In this document: one piece after another, positions 44,986-57,931 of the stretch | Layout: each line of letters begins with the position of its first letter | Position numbering within the stretch: position 1 is the first letter of the stretch | Assembly (NCBI RefSeq): GCF_015706575.1 | Contig: NW_024037074.1 | Span: 30,183,334 to 30,247,333, forward strand | Source of the DNA: Patiria miniata | Taxonomy: Eukaryota > Echinodermata > Asteroidea > Valvatida > Asterinidae | Length of the DNA: 64,000 bases | Direction: 5' to 3' | Position numbers and translations under genes: made by a program | Notes under the pieces: generated by a model | Database searches by the model: none | What the model saw: only the letters and a program-made list of their open reading frames with translations | Told to the model about the DNA's origin: nothing

Positions 44986-46896
44986 TATTTTACCAGCAAA
45001 TCGTGAACGTCATTGCATACTTTATCAAGGTTGATACAAGACACTCACAGCTTTGTGTTTGCAGTAAATAAATTGCTGTTTTACTCGTGACAGTTTTTAG
45101 AGTTGCCGTACGATTCCGAAGAAAGTCGGACTCAACTATTTTCAAAATTTGCAGGCGGAGGAGATTCAACGAAGCTTAACGAGGAGTGCGTGTATGCGAA
45201 TAGGATCTACACCACAATGTGCATTAGCCTGGCGCCGCTTCTTTCATGTATTACTATTACACATGTGCAGGCAATAAGTCAAGGCTCCACGCAAAAAAAA
45301 GGCGAAAGTGGATTGTTCATTTCATGATCATGACGTTACCACTGCAGCATATTCTATGAACTTCTCACAGCTGAATCAACTGAATATAAATTCGTGCGCT
45401 CTGAGTCTTGCTTTCTCATCACACGATGCTTTTGGATTGGTGATTTAGTCACAAGTTAAGACAATAATAGCTCCAACTCGCAGATCATTACAAGCTCATG
45501 TGGTTAGGCGTAACTCGTGCGACACTTCGTGACATCTTGCATCATTCATACTCATTAACCGCGATGCCCACTGACACTGCGTAATCACATCCTACAGAAG
45601 CAGCTTGGATATTCACGAGCAGAATGACAGTCCACATCACGTCATGAGAGGGTGATTATGATGCACTGCAATCCCCTACTCTGGGGGAATGAAATCCCCG
45701 ACCCTGGGGAAAACGGCTGTGGCAATGAAATGAATCAATCAAGCTGCCTCAATCCAAAGTCTTTGGAAAAGCACACTCGGTTCGCTGCGTCAAACATGTA
45801 TCTCGAATGGAACAGGCAGGAATAAAACCTCGGCTACCTCACTAGTTTCGCATTAAAAAAAAATATTTTCAGAACCTGACACTGTGGTTTTGGGTTCAGT
45901 GTGAGCTCACGTTTTGATTTCGATAACATCGAATCTATGTCATATACGATTGAAGATTATGTGGTGTCAACATTAAAACCTTGAGATTTGTTTGGTATAA
46001 TCATTTAAAGCATCACAATGATTTTTGTTTTGTCCAGTCAGATACAAATCCCGAGCCGGAGCCACAGCCACAATAGCCGAATCCCAAATAATCACTGAAA
46101 GCGAGGCTCTCAGTGCTAAGCCATTTTATGAATTGAGGACCTTTTCGTTTTTGTAACCCTCTCAAAAAACGACAGCACTGAGGCCCTCAGTTTGAAATTC
46201 CTCTACAACGTCTCACAACCCACTCTGACTTCAATACCCAAACAATTACTCCTCACAAATCGCACATGCACAATGTGAAACCGACCCATGAGGCTCCGAT
46301 GCCACCGTTTGTCATGCATATCGGCATAGTGATACAAATATTCCGGACATTTTTGTCAAGGTTAGCTTTGCTTCGGATTCTGAGGGGGTTGAAACCCAAC
46401 GCCGCCCCCGTGTCTTCTGTTTTATGGAGAGAAACTTGAGCGACCGAATTCGCGCTTCGTAATAGCGACTGAGGGCGAAATATTTTTGTTGGACGCGCCA
46501 GATTCGGAGGGGAATTGAGACATGCCAACGGGAAAATGCCGCGCGTCGGCCTATCGCGTATCAATGCTTGCGGCGAAAGTTGCATTGGAACGCCCTTTAA
46601 AGAGGAAATAGAAAACCACACGTGAAAACCCAAAAGGCAGACAAATGCCTTTAGTTTGCACAGTCAAGTCTTAAACCTCAAATCGTAGCTTTTGTACGCA
46701 CTGAAATGCTCAAGTAAATCAACAACCAACATTGTACATAAGTAAAACAACAATCTATAATATGATTTGATACAAAAGAAGAAGCGCTTTCATTGAAAAT
46801 GTCAGTCTCAAGTTTCAAAATACAGAGTGTGCCAAAAAGTGCTGGATTCAGAAAACAAATAACTGTAAGGTGTATAGTGTTTTTCCTTCAATAACA
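44986..46896. other. Unassigned intergenic stretch
   Basis: Only the paired palindromes at 46.1 kb stand out; CTCTGGGGGAATGAAATCCC near 45685 is a small local repeat. No gene. Confidence 0.5.
46093..46194. repeat. Paired CACTGAG palindromes
   Basis: A hairpin at 46093-46115 (CACTGAAAGC and GGCTCTCAGTG) and one at 46176-46191 (CACTGAGGCCCTCAGT) carry the same motif 60 bases apart. Confidence 0.5.
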
Positions 46897-47280
46897 TTAG
46901 GCCCAAAAAAAATATTCGGTCTCTGGTCAGACCAAAGTTCCGGAATTGACGCGGGGACGCGGCCTTTTTTTTTTTTTTTTTCCTTTATTTTTTTTTTTCA
47001 AGCTTGGATTGTACAGACAAGGTGGGGTATTATTTTGCTTTTTTGGTGTCCTCATGTACATTGGTGTCCTCCATTATTTGCCTTGGTGCTCTCGATCATT
47101 TGCCTTGGTGCAATTTCCCATTCCTTGGTGCTCTTTGGTAAAAAAAAACTGAGGAGGTGCGGCAATAGAGGGCGCTGTTGGAGCTACCGCAGAACATTTT
47201 GGGGAAAAAAATTGACGCGCATGATTAAAATTGACGCGCGCGCTGACCAGAGACCGACTTACTATTTTTTTTTGGCCTAA
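46897..47280. mobile_element. TTAGGCC-ended MITE, 384 bp
   Basis: TIRs of about 35 bases: TTAGGCCCAAAAAAAATATT, then CGGTCTCTGGTCAG, mirrored at 47243-47280. Inside are a poly-T run and a short array of CCTTGGTGCTCTC-like units at 47036-47140. No coding. Confidence 0.87.
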
Positions 47281-47285
47281 TATAT

Positions 47286-47411
47286 ATTACATTAAAGCCT
47301 GACTATTTCTCAATCCACTCCTTTTTATCCCATTCCATTTGGGTCACTAGATTCAGAAATACAGTAGGGTTTTTAGGAGTGGGTTGAGAAATAGTCAGGC
47401 TTTAATGTAAT
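47286..47411. mobile_element. Compact hairpin MITE, 126 bp
   Basis: Arms of 37 bases (47286-47322 and 47375-47411) match at 36 positions, starting ATTACATTAAAGCCTGACTA. It begins 6 bases after the previous MITE, with TA-rich flanks compatible with a TA target. Confidence 0.87.
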
Positions 47412-49337
47412 ACATAATTTTATGGAGTAAAAAATATTAAACAGTTTAGTTATTTGTTTTTTGAATGCTACACTTGTTAAGTACAGAAATCTATAGCCAC
47501 AGATACCTCAATGTTCTTAAGTGAAACACGATTACCGCTTTTCGACTCATGTCATGATCATCTGAACAATCATTATTCTGACTCCGGCCCGTTTCCTGTA
47601 AACATTGCAATATTTTGTAACATGTTTCCGCCTCACACGTTGCCGCAGGGCGGAAGCCTCTCGATGTACCGAAATCAATCGGGACGGGGAAATTGCGACA
47701 AGCACTCCGGGCCTAAAAGCCGCATCACACGGTACCCCGAGGCCATGGAACGGCGCGGTCGATATTTCAACACGCGCCGATGCTCTTAGCTATACTCGAC
47801 CATCCATCATAAACATTAGTTCTTTCATCCCACTGCAATTTGGACAAAAATGTAGGCAAAACATGTCAACAAGACATTCTTTTGTAGTTTGTTTTCAAGG
47901 TTAGGCCTGTACAGAAATTACCGGTTCAATTCACACCCACTCGTACCAAACACTCACTAGTGTTGGTACAATAAGAAAAGAAAAAAATAAGTTTCACAAG
48001 TTGCTCTTCTGCAACTTAAAATGTCAAAAGTGGTATTCATTCCTCACGCACTGTGCGATGTTAGAAATCGATAAATGTTCCAAAACATGGTGTGCATTGT
48101 GCCTAAGGCTCCCGTTCGACCCTTGAGTTTTAGTTGTATCTCTTTACACTGCAACTATCTCTTGCGGAGAAATTCAAAACCGTTACCCGTGTCCCGCGTT
48201 TGCAGCGTAGCTTTGTCCATGGACCTGCCGTCAGCAAGCTGATAGCACGGGTTTTGTTGAAGTTGAACGTGGGGATAAAAGGCAGCCAGAGAGCCGTATA
48301 CAGCGTGATGCTGGTCGCATTCACCGGAAGCGAAATCAACAGCAGAGATTGTCATTGTTCAAACACGTGCTCCGCCATTGAATAGCCATAAATCATATGA
48401 ATGATTGACTTTCCTTTGGTCTTCAAAGTTTGGTTCAAACTGACTGTCTTTCTGTGCTTCGTCTGAGGGCATGGTCGCCATTTGGCCAACATCCAGTGCC
48501 AGAGCAAAAGAAAAATACATCCAACTGTCTTGGTTTTGGAAGTACACACAAATATTGTCTTAATTGATGTTTTGTTGAATCGCCCTATTTCCTAAGTGCA
48601 TGTTATTCGACTTGAAATGACAATTCATTTGATGTCTTTGTCGAGGAGCTGAAAACCCTTTTGTCCCCAAATTTGGTCAGGCAGTGGCGGGAGTGATAGA
48701 GTTACCGTAATATTAACTGCAGGATGAGCCTGCCTCGCCCGCGCCTCCACACAAAAATCCCAGGCCATCATTGAGGTCGGCGCAGGTTTCCTTGTAGCTA
48801 GAATGGGCGAGAGTTAAGCCAATAAGAAATTCGAAACCCCCTTCATTTCCTCGCGTGCGGAACTCCCAACTTTTTTGATTACGCGTCGTAATCCAATGAG
48901 TTAGGATGTTTTCGGTGGATGCTCTTGCTGAAGCGAAGATGCATAAACACAACTCTCCCCACTCATTTTTGTAGTGGTCATCATTCTGACAAGAAAACAA
49001 TTTTTGCAGTCTGTTTTATTTTTCTCTTGATCCAATTCCGTTGTTTTGGACTGGTGGGTGGGTAAGAGGAGACATAGTCGCCATGTTGGATCCTGAATCC
49101 ATCTTTATCGAGACATTGCCGTGTCATCCAGAGTCGGTGACTATAAATCTGGTCACTTCTTCTTCTTTTTAACTTGTAGTCCGGAACTTTTAACTTGTAG
49201 TTCGTAGAACTCTAATGTGTTGGTGTTCTGGATTAAGCAGTATGTTTCTTTCAGTTTCTTGCATTATTGTTTTTGGAATATTAAGAGGCATTGCTACAAG
49301 TGCAGGAATAAACGATGGGGAAATGTGCCTTAAAGCT

Positions 49338-49363
49338 TGTGCACTGTACGGTTACAGTGCACA
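49338..49363. repeat. Perfect 11-bp hairpin
   Basis: TGTGCACTGTA and its complement flank a CGGT loop. Too small to assign; may be a MITE end or chance. Confidence 0.5.
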
Positions 49364-49517
49364 CCGAGGACGCCAGAACATAACGAGTCCTCGTTTGGCG
49401 ACATGTTGGTAGAGTGTAGAAATTTAATGAGATTTTAGGCTTTGCATGGGGAGAGTAAAACTTTAAAAACAAGCTTGCAGATAGACTGTTTCGAAGTGAT
49501 TACATCTAAGCAAGGAC

Positions 49518-49585
49518 TGGTTCAGAGAAGACCGAGAAACATTAACTCGACGTTTCGGCCAGTATGTTCTAACCATCATCAAAAT
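49518..49585 (-). repeat. GATGATGG...GGCCGAAACGTCG motif, Penelope-like remnant
   Basis: On the minus strand it reads GATGATGGTTAGAACATACT then GGCCGAAACGTCG. This phrase is, to my knowledge, common in and around Penelope-like element ends and similar retroelement sequences. No reverse transcriptase or endonuclease frame is adjacent. Confidence 0.35.
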
Positions 49586-52500
49586 GAAAGGAATAACAAT
49601 ACCTTGAAAACCCCCTGAAGAAGCCATAACTTTGAAGTCCTCGATGTGAAGCATCTACCAACCTGTCACAAGGCTGTCCAAATTGTGGACATTATAAGGA
49701 TTCCTCTATAGAGGTGTGGAGTTTGCTCATAAAAGTTTCTGTGCGCATCAGATAGGAGGCTTTGTGACTTTCATCAAAATTTTTCCAAAGACAAATGTGA
49801 AGCTCGTGTGATGAAAGACTCGATTCCTTTATTTATCCTACACGGATATTAGTTCGGCTTGCTTGCATTCCACACTTGTCATAACATTCCGACCACATTG
49901 TTACCGCTTCACCCTGGACATTTGAACTCCTTTACTCCCCCGGCTATTTACAACAAATATTTCCCTCTCAGAGTTATTCGGATTGCTTTCGCAGACTTCA
50001 ACATAAATCAGCATGCCACGAAGTCCAACATCTGTATTTTGGTACAACCACAGAGTCCTGTTACTGAAATTACATTTTGCTGTCTCTTGAAGACCACTTT
50101 CAATGGCTCCGTTAACACTTTTCACCCCACCACAGTTTTGGAGAGTTCAAAGGCTCCGTTAACAATTTTTAACCCAACACAATTTTTGACAGTTCGTGAC
50201 AAGTGAAAAGTGTGAAAATTGTTTACCAGCAAATCTTTGTGACATTTGTAACTTCTGGAAATTTGTTCAGTAACAGGAAGACAATTAATCGATAGCATCG
50301 GGAACAAAGGCTTTCGAAATCGTGAATAACACGGCAAATGTTAGCCAAAGGTCGACACCCCAGGCAGAGCATGTTTACAACACAGCCCGTATTGGTACAT
50401 ATAGGCTAATGATTGTAACTTTATGACTTGCTATAGCTTTACCGTAGTGGGGTGTGATCCTATACACATTACACGCGCATACCACCTGCTCTTTTGTTCT
50501 CAATGAAAAGCAGTGGAAGAAGTTGAGACAGTTTGAGATTTGCAGCGGGGATGACCCGGCAGAAGGGTGCGTGGGCAGGGATTCCATTTCTAGACCCATC
50601 TGCCACATCGAGGAAACTATATCAAGATGCTTCTTGCCTGACTAATGTTCGTATAAACGTAAACTAGAGCCAGTTGACGACACACACAAAAATTGCCTCT
50701 TAATTAATTTACACCTTGCAAGAGCAGTAGAAGTCGCTGTACGCCTTACGGCAGCTATGGGCAGGTTTGGGCGAAGTCTATGGTTAAAATCGACTAACCA
50801 CTCGAACGCAAGATGGCTGGACAACTCTACACTGCTATTTGAAACCGGAATATGGGGCACAGTTGCATCACTGGTTACCAATAGCCGCGCGCATCATAAT
50901 GCACAACTGGCAGGGAGCCAGCGTCAAGAAGTTGTGGCCAGCCTTTAGCATGAGTCTTTTTTCTACAAGTGCGCAGTTGTCAGTTACGTCACAGATCAAC
51001 CACTGGTACGTATCGCCAGAACATACTCCAATGTGTGAAAGGAAAGAATTTTAAATGTAGGTCAGTCGAACTACACAAGATATGTGATGAACTAATCGTG
51101 AATCGTTACATAATTACAGCCCGTGGATTGGGAAACAAATAGGCCTACACGCCTCATTCGAGGTACAACTGTAGAAGAAAGTTTAGTCAAAGGGCGTGAA
51201 TTGCTTATGAATGGTATATAACAAGACTTAAAACAAAAGGAGACAAAGGTTCCCAAAGCGTAAAGAATAACGCAGCATTTGCTGAAACGAACTAGACAGC
51301 AAGTCATTATTGTGTGGTAGTCCCACGTCAACAAGATGTCGAGATGGACCTCACTCGAAACACCTCTCGAAACGGATATTTCATTTTGGCCGGTCAACAA
51401 GCTCACGATCACGGCACAGATATGCGTCACTCCAAAACCCTTATCACTTCCTGTCTCCCCCATCAATCGAGGTTATCACACTCGCTGCGGCAGTTGTAAG
51501 GTTTGATAAGGGATGAAGCCCCTTTAGAATCCCCCCACGCCTGCCCGATGATTGCAGACGTCCCAACAAACCACTCTAGGAGGTACGGAACATAAAGTGT
51601 TTTCCGCGAGGGCACTCCAGGAACTCATATCGGGAGGCATGCGTAACCAAGTCCCGTGGTAAAACCCCCGCCAAGGGATGTGTCTGATATGCACTTACTA
51701 TCTAGGCGAGATCGTTAAATGGGTCCACTATAAAGTAACGCGTCCGATGTTTGGGCCTATAACCGTTGATGAGCCATCCCTACCGGCCGTTTGCACTTTC
51801 TTTCCCGAATTGTCTGTCGATGTTGGATTCGTTCATGTGAAAGGCATTACCATTGAAATCAATTGCGTCCAACCTGAGTGCCAGTGCTTCACATTTTGCA
51901 ATAAAAGAATAGAATTGGCGCCACTGACGTATAAACACTATTGGACTATACAATATATTGACCAGCCTAGCTTGTTTATAGACAAACTATATTCACACCC
52001 TGAAACGCCCAATCCCTGTACAACGTTCAAGATGTTTTATTGTATTAAAACAGTGAAAGTTGTTTTCATGGTCATATAGTCATATTACAAACAATCACAT
52101 TCAAATAATAAAAAAACATAAGCCTATAGATTACTAATAAATAATCACCAGTAAAAGCAACCAAACGTAACAAAATTTGAAGAACCAGAGCTTGCTGTTA
52201 ATATTACAGACAGCTTGATTGGATTGGAGGTGGTACAAACGTATATATACCCCTGAATTTTCTGTTTAAATATGTATTTGGCGCGACAATACCTGATTCA
52301 TTCACCTCTCTGGCAACGTTAGCCAAAATTTCAACTGCTTATGCTCATTTTGAAAATTCCACCCAGAATATAACTCAAATGTCTAACAACCGATGTACGT
52401 TCACACCGATTGTCGGGTAAAATATCCCGACATTGTAAGCAGCTTAAAAAAAAAGGGCGCTTAACGTTTAAAAGCACCCTTGACGTTATTTTGTCCCTAC

Positions 52501-55500
52501 TTTAATATTCTGCTTCGGAATCTGCGAAAATTAGATCGCGGCCCAAAGCAATGCAACGTCATAAAACATACACATGGTTGTTGGTGACAGTTTGGCGATC
52601 GGAATGCGACTCTGGGAAAACGCAATTTATGTCCCCGCTGAATATCTGAACTACAGAACATCCAGCATTAAAAAGCAGGGGATTTGCTCTCAATAACGTA
52701 CAGCACTAAGACGCCATTACTGTCGCGATAAGCTCAAGATAGAGTACCAACCGATCCTATCTAAAGCCAGCTTCGATTCCAAATAAAGGTTCGTCCTAAA
52801 GCGTAAAGGTATATCTCAAAGCCTCCAGTAACTTTTGTTAACACATACGGTGATGGTCCAAGTCATGGCACTCTGCACAGGCTTGTGTCATGCTTACTCG
52901 AGCTCAAGGCTGAATATACAGCTCTGGCAATGGACGTCTCGGTACCAAACCCTGTCTAGTCCTATGGGTGCAGGCCAGTAAATAGGCCCGAAATTGGCTT
53001 CCCCGGCCAAATCATGATTTGCATACCCTCAATTTGTTTCGTAATAAGAGCATTTTGTGGGTCGTGAACTTGAAGATTGATATAAAAGATGGGTGGAAGC
53101 TGTGAACAGGACTGTGCGGTGGTATGTGATGTGACATTCGGGTGAAATTGGGCCCTTAAATTGCACCTTTTTTCCGATGGAACGTAGGCATTTTATTTTT
53201 CAAAATTGCGATGAGCTTCAGGACTACTTTGAGGGGTGATCATCTTTGGATGGAATTTTTTCCAAAAAGACCTTAGTTAACCCCTCCCCCCACAGAAAAA
53301 AAACACATTACAAAAAAAATAAAAGATGATGAACTATAAAGCTTGATGTGTGTCTCAAATACTTTTAGGAGTTGTGAGTATTTTTCATATTTTTTTAGGA
53401 AGTGGGCGTAATAATCACTGAGGTTTATGGCAGTTTATTTACTGGTCCGTGCAACCTTATCACAGATGTATTTGTCGATAACCTACAGCAATAGTTCGGC
53501 TGCTGACCGGAATTTGAGCTGCTATTTTTATTAAATGTTTGTATGATCAACCCATTCTTGAAATAATAAAGGAAGGAAAACCAGATAATTTAGTTGAAAC
53601 TAATTGAGTAATAGCTAAATTGAGGCCTCGGTTTGTACGTAAAAAAGAAAGAATTTGAAGCACTTTTTGTTCTGATGCATTGTCAGACGACCATTAGAAA
53701 TCTAGGGCGCGTAAAATGTTCTTGACAAATAAATCCAACGGGAAATGATGAAAACCGCACAGATATAATTACTGAAATAATTGAATGCTGACGGTGGAAG
53801 GATATCGGTCGCTCAATGCATAAAACTGAATCACAAAAGCTTCATTTCTGCATTAATAATAACTACATCCTATCCAGACTAAGATAAGCAAGTACACCTG
53901 CACGTCACGTGAAATAATTAGGCCTGCACATGTCATCGTCAACAACAAAGCTAGGAAAGTGTACCGTTAATCACTATCAGACTGTATTCACAAGAATATA
54001 CCGCGAAATTGTTTAGCACAATGATTGGATATTTACAGACAGTTGTAGCCGACTTCAGATTGCATTTTGACACCTTGTGGATGAGGTAAAGCTCACTTGA
54101 CGCACGTTGTTTTATCAAAGATTGCACACGAACTCTCAAAGTTCAAACTCCAAACCACTAGGGCGACACAAAACGAACACATCACCGACCCGTATTTTAA
54201 GGTCAGTCCGGGCAAACCCGATCCACCTGGATGATAAAGGTGTGAAATCTCTTTAGCTCGGCCTGGTGCAATTATCCGCATTCGTATCCCCTCTTAACCC
54301 GCCAGATGTCGCTCATGTGTGAAGGTGATGCCACCTCTTCACTCTAGAGATAGAGAGGTGGGGATGGGTCCGGCGGAGGGGAGGGGGGGGGGGGAGTTGG
54401 CAGGGGAAGATGTTTAGAGCATCCGTCATCATCTCACCACCGCTGGGGGAATTTGCAATAAACCACCCAAACTGTTGACAAAATCTCGGGAATGTCTGAT
54501 AAGGTATGACGATTGTAGATTGTCAGACTGTCAAAATTGTAACTCGGAAAAAAATGGCTTGTCAGGCGCGAACCTTGGAAGCGGAACGACACATCCGAGG
54601 GGACCTAATCCAATTCGGCTTGTGCCACCCAAAGGACTTAACACGGTACCGCAAATAGTAAATGGAGTTTCAGATATGAAGTTTTCTAGACCAAATGCAC
54701 ACTGTTCACGCAGTAACCTTTCACGACTGTCCGCTGTGTGTAGTGTGAGTGTAACCTTACCGCTAGAAGTGGCACCTGGACTAATAATGATTCATGGCAG
54801 CAGTCCAATAATAATGGTTGTACGATTCAGAATGTATACATCATAGGTCAGTATGGATATGCCATTAGCGCCTTGCTCTCGATTGTTAACGGGTCCATGC
54901 GATGATTAGTTTTCTGAGGGACACATTTGTGCAACTTTCTACTTCTCTTGACTGTGTGAACACTATTTGACATCCATTTTTGATTAATTTTATTGAAAGT
55001 GCACTTCTTTAAACATTTGAAAATTTGCCATGCTGTTCCGGACATCTGAGGGCGCCATTGCTGTGATGTAAGTCACTGATCAGTTTAGTGGTTTTCTGTA
55101 CAAATTGTGAGCCCAAAATTTGCTCCATGAGAAAAATTGTGAGAAAGGTGGCTTTGGCTTTACTGCCATGCATGTACTGACACAACGATCGAATCACCAA
55201 AGAAAAGACAATTTACGACATCAAAATATCCAAAATTCTAGCAACATTTTGTGCTGAAATAGCTGTAACATTGAGGTTTCTGCCTGGAATGACATCACAG
55301 TTTTGCTCATGAATATGGAAATTCGCATTATTAAGCATAAAACAAAAAAGGCACCAATGGCAAAAGAGAATGGCAAAACGAAAATTGAAAAATAAGATAA
55401 AAATGAAAGGTGCATTTTCAATTCCACGCCTGATGAAATTGTCTAGAACCATTTCCCAATGCCTTTTGGTATAGATACGGTCGTGCAATGGTAATTTTCT

Positions 55501-56526
55501 CACCGTATGGCCACAGTTTGCTATATGGCTATAGAGTCGATGACGGTGAGTTAACTGATGTTCGTATACAAGGACGGCATTGAATTTGCAGTTTCGGAAA
55601 ACATGCTTGAAAAAAAGCATACTCCTCTTCGACAGTGATCAATCTATATCAGGAGGCCAGTAGCATTCGTATTGTATCTTTTGTCTGGAAATGACCTCCC
55701 CCCCCCCTTTTTTTTTCAAATTACACAATACAAGCAACATGCCGTTAGTTGCAATGTCAATACCTAGTAGTTTCGACCCATATGCAAGCTTAATCATGTA
55801 CGCCTGTCTGTTCCTGATGCCATGTTTTTTGTTTCTTTAAGGAAATGGCACAATTCTTCAGCTTGGGAATCAAAGGAATTGAAAGACTCTGGATTTCTCC
55901 TGAAACATGGGTGAAATGAAGCGTGTGATCAAGTCAAGCGCATGACATGCCGCAAGAGCCGCGCTTTCAAATCAGACGTCGCAATCCAAACAACGAGAAT
56001 GGGGTATATGGAACATAGCTCGTTAGTCTTTTGGTGAATGTGGTATCTCATGTTGTCATGCACGGGATTGGGCCGGGCATACTCTCCGATGCTTAATTTG
56101 TAACTAGGTCGTTGCATGTCTGTCATCTCCCTGAATAGCCTACATCTTTGTCAGTTTGTTCACAACGCACAAATCAACTTCAACCCCATACTTTCTGTAT
56201 GCTGACATTTCTTGTTATTATGTTCAGGCCTAGTTGAAATTGACAGAACGAAGCCACACGCGATCGCTGCTTAACTGACCCTTCACATGCCACGAATTCT
56301 TAACTTTGATGACTTGATGCGGATCATACACTGATCAGAATAAAAGGGATCAAATAATAGGTCGAATAGTAGACAAAATTGTGGGTGTTGCCAACGATTA
56401 ACGCAGAGAAACAGTAAGAAATGCTGGTATTTAATAACCTGAAACAAATATTTCAGGCCCAATGCTTATTGGACAACGAATCGTCTCGTAGTTTTTTTTT
56501 TTTGCAAATGAATTGACCAATGAGAA

Positions 56527-56568
56527 GGCTTACAACGCCCTCGGTCGGTGGATTTTGTGCTATGTGTG
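56527..56568 (+). repeat. Short dispersed repeat, copy 1
   Basis: GGCTTACAACGCCCTCGGTC and following bases match 57138-57180, about 600 bases downstream in the same orientation. Confidence 0.6.
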
Positions 56569-57137
56569 ACGTAGACTGGTTCCCAGTCCCTCCATTGTTC
56601 TTCGGACTTCGAATGTAGGGTCGCTAGCAATGAATCCTGAATGCATTATGAGGGTTTCCTCCCAATGTAGGCAAAACATTTGCAGGACTAGCCTAGGTCT
56701 GATTCCCGCCCCCTGAATACAAAATCACAGGAATAGTTTTTGCGCAAAACCAGCCTATAACAAAATGGCAACAAGGCTAGGAGTGCAGTTTCTGTGCCGA
56801 TGAGCTTCAATTTTCGCTGAATTCGAAAGTGTCTCTGGTAACTATTAATATCAAAGAGAGGGGCACTACTTCAGTGTTTGAAACCTACTCAGTTAAAATG
56901 CTTGAAAGTTGTCTGCGTGGAGACACTGGCGATTTCGTCTACTGGTTGTGGTAAGACTAAGAGTCAGGGGTTTTTGTATAGCCATTTGTTGAACTGTCAT
57001 CCATGCACAATGCTGTGAATATCATTTCAAAAAATAATTTATCATGCTGCGCACGCGCAGACGTGATCCAATCAAGGGCTTTAAATGGAAACTGGTCCCA
57101 ATACCTTATGATGAGGGGCGGGGACCAACCTAGGAGA

Positions 57138-57180
57138 GGGCTGACAACGCCCTCGGTCGGTTGATTTTGAGCTGTGTGAG
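57138..57180 (+). repeat. Short dispersed repeat, copy 2
   Basis: GGCTGACAACGCCCTCGGTC then GGTTGATTTTGAGCTGTGTG; pairs with 56527-56568. May be two ends of one worn element. Confidence 0.6.
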
Positions 57181-57685
57181 GGCAACGTATCAACGCTTGG
57201 TGGCAGCAGACAACTACCCCCAAACATCGCCATTGTTCTCAACAGTCCACTCAAGAAATGTCCCAGGTGCCCTTGAGTCCCAATCAATGAAAACAACATA
57301 ACTCACTCTTCTCCTCTAGGCAAAACACAGTGACAAGAAGTGCATGCTTTGTAACTTAGGTGACATAATATTGTCAGAGTGTGGTTCCTGCTCTCTACAT
57401 GTGTGAAGCATATGGGGCAAGGGGGTGCAGGAGTGAGCACCAACGGTTGGTAAATGCACACATATTTTATTTCTGAAAATAACATTAGCCAAACGGTTAG
57501 TGATTTAGCCTCTAAGGGAACCACCATTCACTTCACCGTGAGTTATACCTACACGTCCTTTTCTGCAGTTTTCATATTCTTATAAAGGGCCATGACTACT
57601 TTGTTATTTGAAAAAAAAACTTCACATTTTTGCAGACACAACAAAAATCGAAACGTGCCACTGGATATGGTATAGTGTTATTTAC

Positions 57686-57931
57686 GGCGTACATTCTTGA
57701 CATTTAATCCACAATGGAGATGTCTCTATAAATAATAAAGATATTTTTTCATCGGACTTACAAAGTCATAACAGTTAATTCCTGAAATAGAGATTATTAA
57801 TGGATATATATATATCTTTTATTAATAGCAATATATCTATAAATAATAAGGATAACTCGATTAATAATAGACATATCTCTATTATTAATAGGGATATCTC
57901 TATTTTGGATTAAATGCCAAGTATGCACGCC
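57686..57931. mobile_element. TIR element with inverted ATAGAGATAT motifs, 246 bp
   Basis: TIRs of about 45 bases: GGCGTACATTCTTGACATTT, AATCCACAATGGAGAT, mirrored at the right end with about six mismatches. The innermost TIR motif GAGATATCTCTAT recurs inside in both orientations (57790, 57830, 57875 and 57895) with AATAATA spacers. Confidence 0.8.

Larger units (their letters stand above)
47412..57685. other. Long stretch without recognised genes
   Basis: About 10 kb with no convincing coding frame. Small items: a hairpin at 49.3 kb, a Penelope-like phrase at 49.5 kb, a twice-used GGCTCCGTTAACA near 50.1 kb, a possible ACTGG-ended element about 52.97-53.45 kb, and the 56.5/57.1 kb repeat pair. 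The 47.5-47.8 kb block is GC-richer and complex. Confidence 0.45.

Noticed and set aside
51678..52079. 133-codon frame as a Cys-rich protein
   Set aside because: No signal peptide, no regular cysteine spacing and no recognisable domain; compatible with chance.
52970..53450. ACTGG-ended TIR element
   Set aside because: CCAGTAAATA and its complement bound the stretch, but only about 10 bases match and no target duplication is seen.
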